Part shown: positions 25,149-37,753 of the stretch, piece by piece | Layout of the letters: every line of letters starts with the position of its first letter | Numbering within the stretch: the first letter of the stretch is position 1 | Source: Leucobacter chinensis | GTDB lineage: Bacteria; Actinomycetota; Actinomycetes; Actinomycetales; Microbacteriaceae | Direction of reading: 5' to 3' | Length of the DNA stretch: 64,000 bases | NCBI RefSeq assembly: GCF_019049105.1 | Contig: NZ_JAHQZR010000003.1 | Span: 241,447-305,446 of the forward strand | The notes under the pieces: generated by a model | What the model saw: only the letters and a program-made list of their open reading frames with translations | Told to the model about the DNA's origin: nothing | The model's database searches: none | Translations under genes and position numbers: made by a program

Positions 25149-26708
25149 GTGAACGACGCCCAAGTGCGTGAGCTGTGGGGTGAAATCACTCTCTCAGTGA
25201 TGAACGACCCAGAAATTTCGCCTTCGATGGCCGCGCAATTGGCGCTCGCGCTGCCGCGAGGCATGGGCGCGGGCATGCTCTACCTCGCGGTGCAACACGA
25301 GTTCACGCAGCGTCTTCTCGATAGTCAGCTTCGCCCCGTCATCATGCAAGCCATCGCACAGCACCCGAATGCCGGCTCTATTGATAACTTCGCCGTACTC
25401 GTCGACACCGATGTCAGTGAAGAGCTTGAGGCAGAGGCGCAAGCTTACGAGCAACAGTCTGCTCGCGAACAACAGCACGAAAATCTTCATACAGGGTCAT
25501 CGGGGTCATCACGCGCCGCGGCTTCATCCTTAGATTCAGCAGAGTCGGCTCACCAAGAACGCGATTCCGACGCCCATGCTGAGGCCGGCTTCGTTCCCTC
25601 GGGCGCGGCATCACATTCGGGAGCAGCCACGCAGCGAAATTACGCTTCACCGCCAACAACAGCTCCAAAATCTGAAGAATCGTTCCATCTGAACGACCAA
25701 TACCGCTTTGATTCATTCGTGATCGGGCAATCAAACAGTTTTGCTCACGCCGCTGCGGTTGCCGTCGCCGAGTCACCGGCAAAGTCATACAACCCTTTGT
25801 TTATCTATGGCGATTCAGGTCTTGGCAAAACACACCTCTTGCATGCCATCGGCCACTACGCCATGGAGTTGTTTCATGGGCTTCGCGTTCGTTACGTCAG
25901 CTCAGAAGATTTCACGAACGACTTTATTAACTCAATTGCTAATAACCAGGGCCCACAGTTTCAGCAGCGGTACCGCAGTGTCGACATTTTGCTCGTCGAC
26001 GATATTCAGTTTTTGAAGGGCAAGGCCGAGACGCAAGAGGCGTTCTTCCACACCTTTAACAGCCTTGTCGGTCAGAACAAGCAAATCGTTATCACAAGTG
26101 ATGTTTCACCCGCGCAGCTCAAGGGCTTCGAAGACCGCATGCTCTCGCGCTTTAGTTCTGGCCTCACCACAGATATCCAGGTTCCTGACCTTGAGACGCG
26201 CATCGCTATTCTTCGCAAAAAATGCCAGCGTGAGAACATCGTTGTTGACCCTGAGATTCTCGAACTCATCGCGTCGAAGCTGAACTCAAATATTCGAGAG
26301 CTTGAGGGAAGCCTGAATCGCGTTCGGGCATACGCGAGCCTCAACGACCAACCCATCGATCTTCACGTCGCACAAACCGTTCTCAAAGACATTGTTTCGC
26401 TCGATGAGAATGAAATCTTGCCGACCGACATCGTTGGAGTTGTCGCCAATTACTTCAATCTCAGCGTCGATGACCTTTACGGGCAATCGCGCATCCAGGA
26501 AATTGCGTTTGCCAGGCAAATCGCGATGTACCTGTGCCGGGATCTGACACCGCTTTCACTTCCCAAGATTGGGCAGCTCTTCGGCGGCCGCGATCACAGC
26601 ACCGTCATTTACGCGCATAAAAAAATTACACAGCTCATTGCTGAACGTCGCTCGGTATACAACCAAGTGGCCGAACTGACCTCGAAATTGAAGCATAATT
26701 CGGCATAA
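25149..26708 (+). CDS. dnaA: Chromosomal replication initiator DnaA
   Basis: 519 residues. Domain I (ELWGEITLSVMNDPEIS onward) binds DnaB/DnaA partners; a long Ser/Ala/Glu-rich linker follows (about 105-185). The AAA+ domain begins RFDSFVIGQSNSFAHAAAVAVAE with Walker A YGDSGLGKTHLLHAIG, Walker B ILLVDDIQFL, and sensor motifs. The C-terminal DNA-binding signature is GGRDHSTVIYAHKKI. The GTG at 25149 is chosen because GGAGG lies just upstream; the frame is open to an earlier ATG at 25122 without that signal. Confidence 0.98.
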   Translation: MNDAQVRELWGEITLSVMNDPEISPSMAAQLALALPRGMGAGMLYLAVQHEFTQRLLDSQLRPVIMQAIAQHPNAGSIDNFAVLVDTDVSEELEAEAQAYEQQSAREQQHENLHTGSSGSSRAAASSLDSAESAHQERDSDAHAEAGFVPSGAASHSGAATQRNYASPPTTAPKSEESFHLNDQYRFDSFVIGQSNSFAHAAAVAVAESPAKSYNPLFIYGDSGLGKTHLLHAIGHYAMELFHGLRVRYVSSEDFTNDFINSIANNQGPQFQQRYRSVDILLVDDIQFLKGKAETQEAFFHTFNSLVGQNKQIVITSDVSPAQLKGFEDRMLSRFSSGLTTDIQVPDLETRIAILRKKCQRENIVVDPEILELIASKLNSNIRELEGSLNRVRAYASLNDQPIDLHVAQTVLKDIVSLDENEILPTDIVGVVANYFNLSVDDLYGQSRIQEIAFARQIAMYLCRDLTPLSLPKIGQLFGGRDHSTVIYAHKKITQLIAERRSVYNQVAELTSKLKHNSA

Positions 26709-27075
26709 ATTTATCCACATCCACAGGAGGCTTGTGAATAACTCTTGATAAGTCATCGAATCTGTGGATAAGTTCTGGGCTGCTGTGGAGATCCTGTCAT
26801 TCACGAGATCGGCATGTTTAAGCCATTCCCAGCCCGTCCACCGCTTCTCCGCAAATGACAAAGATGTAGTTCCTTGTCGCAGAGCGGGCTATCGGGAGTT
26901 ATCCACAATATCCACAGGACTTATGACTATTACAGAATTACAACTTATAGAGAGCAAACCCAATACCCAGGTGAAAACCGAAAATCGAGCGAGCTTCTGT
27001 GACACGCTTCGTAAGAGTTACAAAACTATGCAAAGATGTTGTTCGATAGTTTGTCATTCTGAGGAGGAGTAGCGA
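26709..27075. other. oriC: Probable replication origin oriC (dnaA-dnaN spacer)
   Basis: A 367-base spacer holds perfect DnaA boxes TTATCCACA at 26711-26719 and 26899-26907 and the reverse TGTGGATAA at 26763-26771, plus near matches TGTGAATAA (26733-26741) and ATATCCACA (26908-26916). An AT-rich stretch around 26917-26965 follows the last pair and could be the unwinding element. The dnaN promoter must also lie here. Confidence 0.85.
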
Positions 27076-28218
27076 GTGCGATTTACCGTCGACAGGGACG
27101 TGTTTAACGAAGCTGTTTCGTTTACTGCAAAACTTCTCCCGCAGCGACCTACCCAGCCAATTTTGAGTGGGGTACTTCTTGTCGCTGAAGGAGAAAGTGT
27201 TGAGCTCGGTACGTTCGACTACGAGACCTCATCAAAAACTTCAGTGAAAGCTGACATTCTCGAGCCAGGCCGTGCGCTTGTCTCGGGTCGCCTACTTGCT
27301 GAAATCGCGAGCAAACTTCCTCACTCAGACGTGACGGTTACCCGTGAAGACGATCGCATCCTCATCCGTTGTGGATCAGCTTCGTTCAGCCTCCCCTCGA
27401 TGCCAGTCGAAGAGTACCCACAGATTCCTGAAATCGCAGAGGCAAGTGGTTCGGTAGACGCGTCGACATTTGCCGAAGCGATCGCTCAGGTCTCGCTTGC
27501 AGCTTCGAAGGAAGACGTCACCCCGGTGATCACAGGGGTACAGTTTGAAATCGCAGAAGGAACGCTGACCCTCACCGCCACCGACCGCTATCGTGTGGCC
27601 ACGCGTGGCATCGACTGGACCCCAGTGGGCGAAACAGATGCAATCAATGCGCTCGTTCCAGCAAAAATCGTGACCGAGGTCGGTAAGACCTTTGGAAATG
27701 ACTCAACTGTTCACATCACGATCGTCAAGGAACAAGACCGCGAGCTCATCGCATTCCGCGGCGGCTCAAAGACGGTCACCTCAGTGCTCATCAAGGGCAA
27801 TTACCCTCCCGTTCAACGCCTTTTTCCCGAGGTCGTTGATAACTATGCAGTCGTGAGCACGAATGAAATTATCGAGGCAGTCGGCCGCGTTGGTCTCGTT
27901 CTTGAACGCGAAGCTGCACTCCGCTTCAGCTTTAGCGAAGGCAGCGTGCAGCTCGAAGGTGCTGGATCTGAATCTGCACGAGCAAACGAGACTGCCGATG
28001 CTCATCTCGTCGGTGACGAAATGGTCGTCTCGTTGAAGCCGCAATTCTTGCTGGATGGTTTGCGCTCAGCTCATGCCGAGTATGCGCGCATCGGCTTCAC
28101 GCGAACCGATAACCCTGCAAAGCCTGGGCCAGTACTCATCTCAGGGCAGCACAGCCGAGACGAGCAGACTTCAGCAAGCTTTAAGTACCTTCTGCAGCCA
28201 AACCTGCTCTTGCGATAG
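27076..28218 (+). CDS. dnaN: DNA polymerase III beta clamp
   Basis: 380 residues, normal for a beta clamp. It begins RFTVDRDVFNEAVSFTAKLLPQRPTQPILSGVLLVAEG and has FEIAEGTLTLTATDRYRVATR in domain II and KGNYPPVQRLFPE in domain III. The start is GTG at 27076 with GAGGAGGAG 6 bases upstream. It forms the ring that tethers the polymerase to DNA. recF follows after only 12 bases; the gnd gene that I recall between them in several Microbacteriaceae is absent. Confidence 0.98.
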   Translation: MRFTVDRDVFNEAVSFTAKLLPQRPTQPILSGVLLVAEGESVELGTFDYETSSKTSVKADILEPGRALVSGRLLAEIASKLPHSDVTVTREDDRILIRCGSASFSLPSMPVEEYPQIPEIAEASGSVDASTFAEAIAQVSLAASKEDVTPVITGVQFEIAEGTLTLTATDRYRVATRGIDWTPVGETDAINALVPAKIVTEVGKTFGNDSTVHITIVKEQDRELIAFRGGSKTVTSVLIKGNYPPVQRLFPEVVDNYAVVSTNEIIEAVGRVGLVLEREAALRFSFSEGSVQLEGAGSESARANETADAHLVGDEMVVSLKPQFLLDGLRSAHAEYARIGFTRTDNPAKPGPVLISGQHSRDEQTSASFKYLLQPNLLLR

Positions 28219-28230
28219 GGGCAACCCTGA

Positions 28231-29445
28231 GTGCAGGTTCGTCATCTCAGTCTTGCAAACTATCGAAACTATGCCCACGCTGAGCTAGTGTTCGCCCCAG
28301 GCATGAATATGCTGGTTGGGCGCAATGGTCAGGGCAAAACGAACGTTGCAGAAGCGCTCATGTATCTCGCGACGCTTCGCTCGCACCGCATTTCGCAGGA
28401 TGCTGCACTCATCAAAGCGGGGGAGGATTCCGCTATTGTCCGCTGCAGGCTTGCCCAGGGCGAACGTGAGGCTCTTCTCGAGTTGCAGCTCAACCGCGGA
28501 AGTGCGAATAAAGCGCTCATTAACCGTCACAGCGTCAAAACTCGTGAACTTACGCAGCTCATCTCGGCCGTTCTGTTCGCCCCAGAAGATCTCATGATCG
28601 TTCGAGGGGAACCAGCCACTCGCAGATCGTTTCTAGACGATGCCCTTATCTCACGGCACCCAGTCGCTGCTGGTGCCATTGCTGATTATGAGAAGATCCT
28701 TCGGCAGAGAAACACGATGCTCAGAGATTTTAAGCATACGGGCAGAAGTGCGAACTCGATCGACACCCTCCTTGACGTCTGGGATGAACAGCTCGTCGAA
28801 ATGGGTTCACAGATTATACGCCACCGCCGAATGCTTATCGAGGATTTACGAGATCCGCTGATCCAGGGCTATTTTTCACTCGTTGATCAGGATCACCAGC
28901 CAACCATCGCGCTCATGGAAAGCGTACAAGAAACGTTGGGTGTTTCACGTGAAACAAGCGGCGTAGTAGATGTGGGCGCGAGTGTTTCACGTGAAACAAT
29001 AGCCGAAGAGTTTCGCGATGCATTGCGCCTCGTGAGGGGGAGGGAGCTCGAACGCGGGCAGACTCTCGTTGGTCCACATCGCGATGACGCGGTCCTTCAG
29101 CTGAAGTCGCTGCCCGTAAAAGGATATGCGAGCCACGGAGAAACTTGGTCCTATGTCCTCTCCCTGAAGCTTGCCCTTGCGAGCGTTCTCAGCACTGACA
29201 CCGTAGAGGGTGATCCAGTCTTGATTCTCGACGACGTTTTTGCCGAGCTTGATCTTGGTCGTCGTGAACGGCTGTACGCTGCTGTCTCTGGTTATGAGCA
29301 GGTGATCGTAACAACTGCGGTCGAAGGTGACGTTCCGCAGGGGCATGAGTGGCACACGATCCGCATCGAAGCCGGAGAAGTCGTTGCTATTGAACCAGTT
29401 GTCACCCAGGAAACACCTGATCAGAGTAGTGATACTGATGAGTGA
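28231..29445 (+). CDS. recF: DNA replication and repair protein RecF
   Basis: 404 residues. Walker A is GRNGQGKTN near residue 30; the signature region is SHGETWSYVLSLKLA and Walker B PVLILDDVFAELD near the C-terminus. GTG start at 28231. RecF loads RecA at gaps. Two perfect parS sites (28941-28956, 28983-28998) are embedded in the reading frame and each encodes VSRET, near residues 238-242 and 252-256, in a variable part of the protein. The DUF721 gene overlaps its end by 8 bases. Confidence 0.97.
   Translation: MQVRHLSLANYRNYAHAELVFAPGMNMLVGRNGQGKTNVAEALMYLATLRSHRISQDAALIKAGEDSAIVRCRLAQGEREALLELQLNRGSANKALINRHSVKTRELTQLISAVLFAPEDLMIVRGEPATRRSFLDDALISRHPVAAGAIADYEKILRQRNTMLRDFKHTGRSANSIDTLLDVWDEQLVEMGSQIIRHRRMLIEDLRDPLIQGYFSLVDQDHQPTIALMESVQETLGVSRETSGVVDVGASVSRETIAEEFRDALRLVRGRELERGQTLVGPHRDDAVLQLKSLPVKGYASHGETWSYVLSLKLALASVLSTDTVEGDPVLILDDVFAELDLGRRERLYAAVSGYEQVIVTTAVEGDVPQGHEWHTIRIEAGEVVAIEPVVTQETPDQSSDTDE
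28941..28956. other. parS: parS site 1 within recF (perfect)
   Basis: TGTTTCACGTGAAACA is the exact 16-bp palindromic consensus bound by chromosomal ParB. It lies 2 kb on the dnaN side of oriC. Confidence 0.93.
28983..28998. other. parS: parS site 2 within recF (perfect)
   Basis: A second exact TGTTTCACGTGAAACA copy, 42 bp centre-to-centre from site 1, which is four turns of B-DNA. Both would place ParB on the same face of the helix. Confidence 0.93.
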
Positions 29446-29923
29446 GCAAATCTCGTTTGCAAGCGAGGCCTACATTCATGCGAAGTCGCTCTGGAGCGGT
29501 AAGCGATATAGCGCGATGGCCGCGAGGCGTCGGAAGATCGACGGGACGTCAATTCCTTATGCGAAGGGCAGAGACCCGAAGAGTCTCGCGGCGGTTCTCG
29601 AGACGATGACCAAAGATATGGGGTGGGGAGAGCAACTCAGCCAAACAACGCTCATTGTTGAATGGCCGAACCTTGTCGGCAAGGATATCGCCGAGCACAC
29701 CGAAGTTGTTGGCATCACCGGAAAAAAGCTCGAGATTCAATGCGACTCGACCGCATGGGCGACGCAGCTTCGACGAATGCGACACCAAATCGTCACGAAG
29801 CTTTTGGAGCAGTATCCCGAAGCTGGGGTAGAAGACATTCTCTTCCGTGGCCCTCACACGCCTTCCTGGCGTCATGGGCCAAGAAGTGTGCCTGGAAGAG
29901 GCCCGCGAGACACCTACGGTTAA
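29438..29923 (+). CDS. DUF721 (DciA-like) protein
   Basis: 161 residues. The DUF721 core is visible: LAAVLETMTKDMGWGEQLSQTTLIVEWPNLVGKDIAEHTEVVGI and LEIQCDSTAWATQLRRMRHQIV. Family members (DciA) load the replicative helicase in bacteria lacking DnaC. The C-terminal tail is Arg/Gly/Pro-rich. The ATG at 29438 overlaps the recF stop by 8 bases. The recF-DUF721-gyrB order is standard in actinobacteria. Confidence 0.9.
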   Translation: MSEQISFASEAYIHAKSLWSGKRYSAMAARRRKIDGTSIPYAKGRDPKSLAAVLETMTKDMGWGEQLSQTTLIVEWPNLVGKDIAEHTEVVGITGKKLEIQCDSTAWATQLRRMRHQIVTKLLEQYPEAGVEDILFRGPHTPSWRHGPRSVPGRGPRDTYG

Positions 29924-29990
29924 CCTGGCACTTGACCAGGGGGTGTCCCTGCTGAAAATAAGCGCTAAAACGGCTCTGTAATACGCCTAA

Positions 29991-34607
<4,617 letters not shown>

Positions 34608-34611
<4 letters not shown>

Positions 34612-35018
34612 CCAACACCGTAGCTGACAAGCTTGCGCAGAAGACTCGCAAGAAAGCCCCATCAAAACAGGTTCGTCTGAAGCTTGTATACGTCGACTTC
34701 TGGTCTGCCGTAAAGTTCAGTTTCTTGCTGTCACTGTGTCTGGCAGTCGTCAACGCTATTGCTACGGTGCTCATCTACGCTGTTCTCGCTCAGACCGGTG
34801 CTCTCGGCAAGATCGATGAGCTGTTCATGGACGTTGTCGGTGGAGACGAGACGAGCCTCATGAACTTCCTCGGGTACCCGCAGGTCATTGGCTTCGCGGT
34901 AACCGTCTCGGTGATAGGTCTCATCGTGGGCACGGTTCTCGGCGCAATTGCTGCGTTCGTGTACAACCTGCTCGTTCGAGTCTTCGGTGGTTTCCAGCTC
35001 GGATTCACCGGAAACTAA
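34608..35018 (+). CDS. DUF3566 domain membrane protein
   Basis: 136 residues. A basic cytoplasmic start leads to [36 protein letters not shown] (first membrane helix), then an extracellular loop with [24 protein letters not shown], then a second helix around [28 protein letters not shown]. This is the DUF3566 protein found after gyrA in actinobacteria; its role is unknown. Start ATG overlaps the gyrA stop (ATGA). Confidence 0.92.
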
Positions 35019-35046
35019 GCGCACACGCGCGGCCAAGGAAGTCGAT

Positions 35047-35076
35047 TTGACCAAATCGACAGACATGCAGTAATGT
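35047..35076 (+). promoter_or_regulatory. Sigma-70-type promoter of tRNA-Ile
   Basis: TTGACC (35047-35052) and TAATGT (35071-35076) are 18 bases apart, ending 14 bases before the tRNA. Confidence 0.65.
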
Positions 35077-35090
35077 TAAACCTTGGTTAA

Positions 35091-35167
35091 GGGGCTATAG
35101 CTCAGGTGGTTAGAGCGCTTCACTGATAATGAAGAGGTCCCAGGTTCAAGTCCTGGTAGCCCCACCA
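35091..35167 (+). tRNA. tRNA-Ile (GAT anticodon)
   Basis: A full cloverleaf can be drawn: acceptor GGGGCTA with TAGCCCC, D-arm GCTCAGGTGGTTAGAGC, anticodon loop CTGATAA with GAT, T-arm with GGTTCAAGTCC. The 3' CCA is encoded (35165-35167). A terminator follows at 35176. Confidence 0.97.
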
Positions 35168-35175
35168 AATATCGC

Positions 35176-35205
35176 AAGGGCAGTCGAGAAATCGACTGCC
35201 CTTTG
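35176..35205 (+). terminator. Rho-independent terminator of tRNA-Ile
   Basis: AAGGGCAGTCGA pairs perfectly with TCGACTGCCCTT around a GAAA tetraloop, followed by TTTG. Confidence 0.85.
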
Positions 35206-35545
35206 TCGTTGGTTCGTGAAACATTCTCACGGCCGACTGGGGGAGCATCACCCGAGTTTTGGGTGTGCTGAACGCGCCGGCGTTTGAAGCGAAGAATGTG
35301 GGCACGTGGGCTGCGTTCTGCGGGGCGTTCAGGGTCGAGGTGGGGTGTGAGTATCACCGGAGCTCTGAACGGCGCACAGGGCGGCGTATGGGTGTCGATA
35401 CTCTCATTGCGGCGGATCAAAGCCGCTGCCAATACTGAAATTCGCACGACACCCGTGCTCGTTTTGCGCGAGAGAAATGAGCCGGGTATAGTTATTCGAG
35501 CAGGCACGGCAACCGAAGACGGAAACCGAGTCAAGCAAGAAGTAG

Positions 35546-35574
35546 TTGCCAGGGTAAGAATCTTGTGATAAGAT
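35546..35574 (+). promoter_or_regulatory. Sigma-70-type promoter of tRNA-Ala
   Basis: TTGCCA (35546-35551) and TAAGAT (35569-35574) are separated by exactly 17 bases, 31 bases before the tRNA. Confidence 0.75.
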
Positions 35575-35605
35575 ATACAAGGTTCAGGACAAATGGACTA
35601 ATTAC

Positions 35606-35681
35606 GGGCCCTTAGCTCAATTGGTAGAGCGTCTGTTTTGCAAGCAGAAGGTCGGGAGTTCGATTCTCCCAGGGTCCACCA
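35606..35681 (+). tRNA. tRNA-Ala (TGC anticodon)
   Basis: Acceptor GGGCCCT pairs with AGGGTCC (one G-U), D-arm GCTCAATTGGTAGAGC, anticodon loop TTTGCAA with TGC, T-arm GGTTCGATTCTCC-type. The 3' CCA is encoded. Confidence 0.97.
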
Positions 35682-35689
35682 AACACAAG

Positions 35690-35720
35690 AAAAGCCGCCC
35701 GATTATTCGGGCGGCTTTTG
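35690..35720 (+). terminator. Rho-independent terminator of tRNA-Ala
   Basis: AAAAGCCGCCCGA pairs perfectly with TCGGGCGGCTTTT around TTAT. Classic shape with terminal T-run. Confidence 0.92.
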
Positions 35721-35781
35721 TGTTGTAAGGGCTTCTCACATTAGTGAGAAGTGAGAGACGAGAAGAAAAGGTTTGGAGCTC

Positions 35782-36159
35782 ATGGATCTTCCAGATGAGG
35801 TTGTCGCTTTCGCGCATCAGCTCTTTGATGCGGCGCGAAACGGCGATGCACCCTTTGTGCTCTCAGCGGTGAAGCAGGGCATCTCACCTGACCTCAGTGA
35901 CGCGAGCGGTAATACGCTGCTGATGCTTGCGGCTTACCACGGGCACGCTCGTCTCGTTGCCGAGCTCGCTGCTCAGGGCGCCAACATTAACCAGGCGAAT
36001 GAGCGTGGGCAGACTCCTCTTGCTGGTGCGGTCTTTAAACGAGACGAGGCCGTGATCAGCACGTTGCTTACGCTCGGTGCTGATCCCGACCTCGGTTCAC
36101 CGTCGGCTCGCATGACGGCAAAAATGTTTGAGATTTCTCTCGACGCTTACCGCGTTTAA
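35782..36159 (+). CDS. Ankyrin-repeat protein
   Basis: 125 residues with about three ankyrin repeats, clearest at GNTLLMLAAYHGHARLVAELAAQGANINQANERGQTPLAGAVFKRDEAVISTLLTLGADPDLG. It has no signal peptide or membrane helix, so it is probably a cytoplasmic protein-binding module; the partner is unknown. The ATG at 35782 has TTGGAG just upstream, better than the TTG nine bases earlier. Its end overlaps by 4 bases the convergent small Cys-rich gene. Confidence 0.85.
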   Translation: MDLPDEVVAFAHQLFDAARNGDAPFVLSAVKQGISPDLSDASGNTLLMLAAYHGHARLVAELAAQGANINQANERGQTPLAGAVFKRDEAVISTLLTLGADPDLGSPSARMTAKMFEISLDAYRV

Positions 36160-36275
36160 CGGGGGCATGAGCAGCGGTCAGCCGCTGCAACGCCCTCGAG
36201 TGCGGTTTCAATGTGTTCGCCACAACCTTCCCAGGTTGCGAGGTCACAGTGAGAGCATGTTACTTTGACGCACAT
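36156..36275 (-). CDS. Small cysteine-rich protein, 39 residues
   Basis: The ORF starts MCVKVTCSHCDLATWEGCG and ends in RCSCPR. Cys at 2, 7, 10, 18, 35 and 37 plus His9 and His21 suggest a metal-binding or redox knuckle. GGGAGG lies 6 bases before the ATG. Short actinobacterial proteins with the same CxxC, TWxGCGxHv and RCxC pattern are common hypothetical proteins, which supports this one as real. It lies between the SIP gene (same strand, upstream) and the ankyrin gene, whose stop codon it overlaps. Confidence 0.75.
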   Translation of the reverse strand: MCVKVTCSHCDLATWEGCGEHIETALEGVAAADRCSCPR

Positions 36276-36343
36276 GAGGCGCCTCCCTTCGTTCAGACAA
36301 CTGCTCTGATCTTACAAGCAGTGTTCGCGAAGCTCTCCCAGTT

Positions 36344-37099
36344 CTACTCGTCGGGATCTTCGGGATCGAGTGGCTCGTGATGGTCAAGCTCTGCGACGCC
36401 ACGCTTCCAGTAGCCCTGTGCATCAAGTTGGTCGAGACGAATACCGGCTTCGCGTCGCAGGTAACGGCGTAGGGGCGTGATGGTGGTTGCCTCGCCCGCG
36501 AGAAAAGCGAACGTGGTGTCTGTGATGTTTAGCTTGCGAAGCTCGGCCATGATGCCTTCGGGGGCCTCGTCGATGTCAAACCAGGTGATGTCGTCCTGAT
36601 CGTCAAAGTATGCGCGCATGCGCTCGTCGACGGTGAAGAAGAACTTGTGTACGGTGACGTCATCGCTCACGGCATCGAGCCAGCGGGTTACCGCGGGAAA
36701 GGCGGTCTCGTCGGCGACAAGTACCATCTCGGTGATACCTGCGGGCGCAAGCTTCGATCCACGTGGTCCTGCCTGCTGAATAAGCTGGCCTGGAGCAGCT
36801 TCCTTCGCCCAGTCTGACGCGGGGCCGTCGGTTTCGTGAAGCACCATGTCGATATCAAGCTCGTAGCCCTCTGCGGTTTCACGGAAGTTAAGCGGAGTGT
36901 AGTCGCGCATAATAGGTCGGCCGTGGGCTTCACCGAAAATGAGCTTAATATGGTCGGCCGGTCCAGGTGCTTCAAAGCCTTCGAGCTCGGGACTCGTCAC
37001 GGTTATGCGTGCATAGTCTGGCGCAACCTGCGTCACATTCGTGACTCGAAGGGTTCTGCGCTTCAGCTCGTGCATGACCCGTTCGCGTGTAAACTGCAT
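36344..37099 (-). CDS. Siderophore-interacting protein (FAD-dependent ferric reductase family)
   Basis: 251 residues. The N-terminal FAD-binding barrel has the RDYTPL motif (MRDYTPLNF), and the C-terminal SIP domain has FFFTVDERMRAYFDDQDDITWFDIDEAPEG and AFLAGEATTITPLRRYLRREAGI. Members reduce ferric siderophores with NAD(P)H to release iron in the cytoplasm. GAAGGAG precedes the ATG. An iron-box-like palindrome at 37124-37140 should place it under a DtxR/IdeR-type repressor. Confidence 0.9.
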   Translation of the reverse strand: MQFTRERVMHELKRRTLRVTNVTQVAPDYARITVTSPELEGFEAPGPADHIKLIFGEAHGRPIMRDYTPLNFRETAEGYELDIDMVLHETDGPASDWAKEAAPGQLIQQAGPRGSKLAPAGITEMVLVADETAFPAVTRWLDAVSDDVTVHKFFFTVDERMRAYFDDQDDITWFDIDEAPEGIMAELRKLNITDTTFAFLAGEATTITPLRRYLRREAGIRLDQLDAQGYWKRGVAELDHHEPLDPEDPDE

Positions 37100-37123
37100 A
37101 AATTCTCGTCTCCTTCGTCAAAC

Positions 37124-37140
37124 TTAGGCTACCCTAACTT
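37124..37140 (-). promoter_or_regulatory. Iron box (DtxR/IdeR-type operator) of the SIP gene
   Basis: TTAGGCTACCCTAACTT, which reads TTAGGGTAGCC on the other strand, resembles the TTAGGTTAGSCTAACCTAA consensus. It lies 24 bases before the SIP start codon. Confidence 0.7.
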
Positions 37141-37248
37141 CTTGAATGCCTGTCAAGCATGCCTCTCTAAAGAAATGAACCCTTGTCAGGTGGTCACAAA
37201 TGAAAGAAACATGGGGCACGCCCCTGAAAGCAAGTAGGCTTAGACCCT

Positions 37249-37746
37249 ATGGATATGAGAGTTGCGGCATACGCGGTTATTGAGAGGCAGGGACAGATCC
37301 TGCTTACTCACTGGCGCCGTGGCCGCATGAGTGGATGGACGTTGCCAGGCGGCGGCATCGAATCCGGTGAGTCACCAGAGGCCGCTGCAAAGCGGGAAGT
37401 CAAAGAAGAGACCGGGCTTGATGCCAAGATCGGCAAGCTCATTGGTGTCGACTCTCGTGTGTTTAGCCGAGAGGACGTTCCCGAGGGCAGTGATCCAGAG
37501 TTACATACGATCAGGATCATCTATCGAGCTACGGTCAAAGATGGCCCGCTAGTCAATGAGGTTGACGGCTCAAGCGACGAGGCACGTTGGGTGCCACTTG
37601 CTGAAATTGCGGAACTGCGAACGCTCTCGCTCGTGAACACGGCGCTGCGCATGGCTGGCCTGCGTGGTTCATCGTCGAGGCGCTCTCGAGGCCGCCGGCG
37701 ACGGCGTTCCCATTCGGGTCAGCCGCGCCAGCAGCAAGAGCGGTAG
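37249..37746 (+). CDS. Nudix hydrolase
   Basis: 165 residues. The Nudix box runs from Gly35 to Leu57 (GGIESGESPEAAAKREV, then KEETGL), which binds metal and cleaves nucleoside diphosphate linked to another moiety. VAAYAVIERQGQILLTHW opens the fold. The final 20 residues are Arg/Ser-rich and probably disordered. Substrate cannot be deduced. A TAGGCT box 8 nt before the ATG and lack of a Shine-Dalgarno suggest leaderless initiation. Divergent from SIP. Confidence 0.85.
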   Translation: MDMRVAAYAVIERQGQILLTHWRRGRMSGWTLPGGGIESGESPEAAAKREVKEETGLDAKIGKLIGVDSRVFSREDVPEGSDPELHTIRIIYRATVKDGPLVNEVDGSSDEARWVPLAEIAELRTLSLVNTALRMAGLRGSSSRRSRGRRRRRSHSGQPRQQQER

Positions 37747-37753
37747 TGCCGGC

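Larger units (their letters stand above)
35168..35605. other. Spacer between tRNA-Ile and tRNA-Ala
   Basis: This 438-base stretch contains the tRNA-Ile terminator at its start and the tRNA-Ala promoter at its end. The middle (about 35215-35530) is GC-rich and I see no supported gene; an antisense open frame running into the tRNA is spurious. Confidence 0.6.

Noticed and set aside
35076..35534. 152-codon minus-strand frame ending in a GLPGLEPGTSSLSVKRSNHLSYSP-like stretch
   Set aside because: It is the reverse complement of tRNA-Ile; this false protein is a well-known artefact of tRNA antisense translation.
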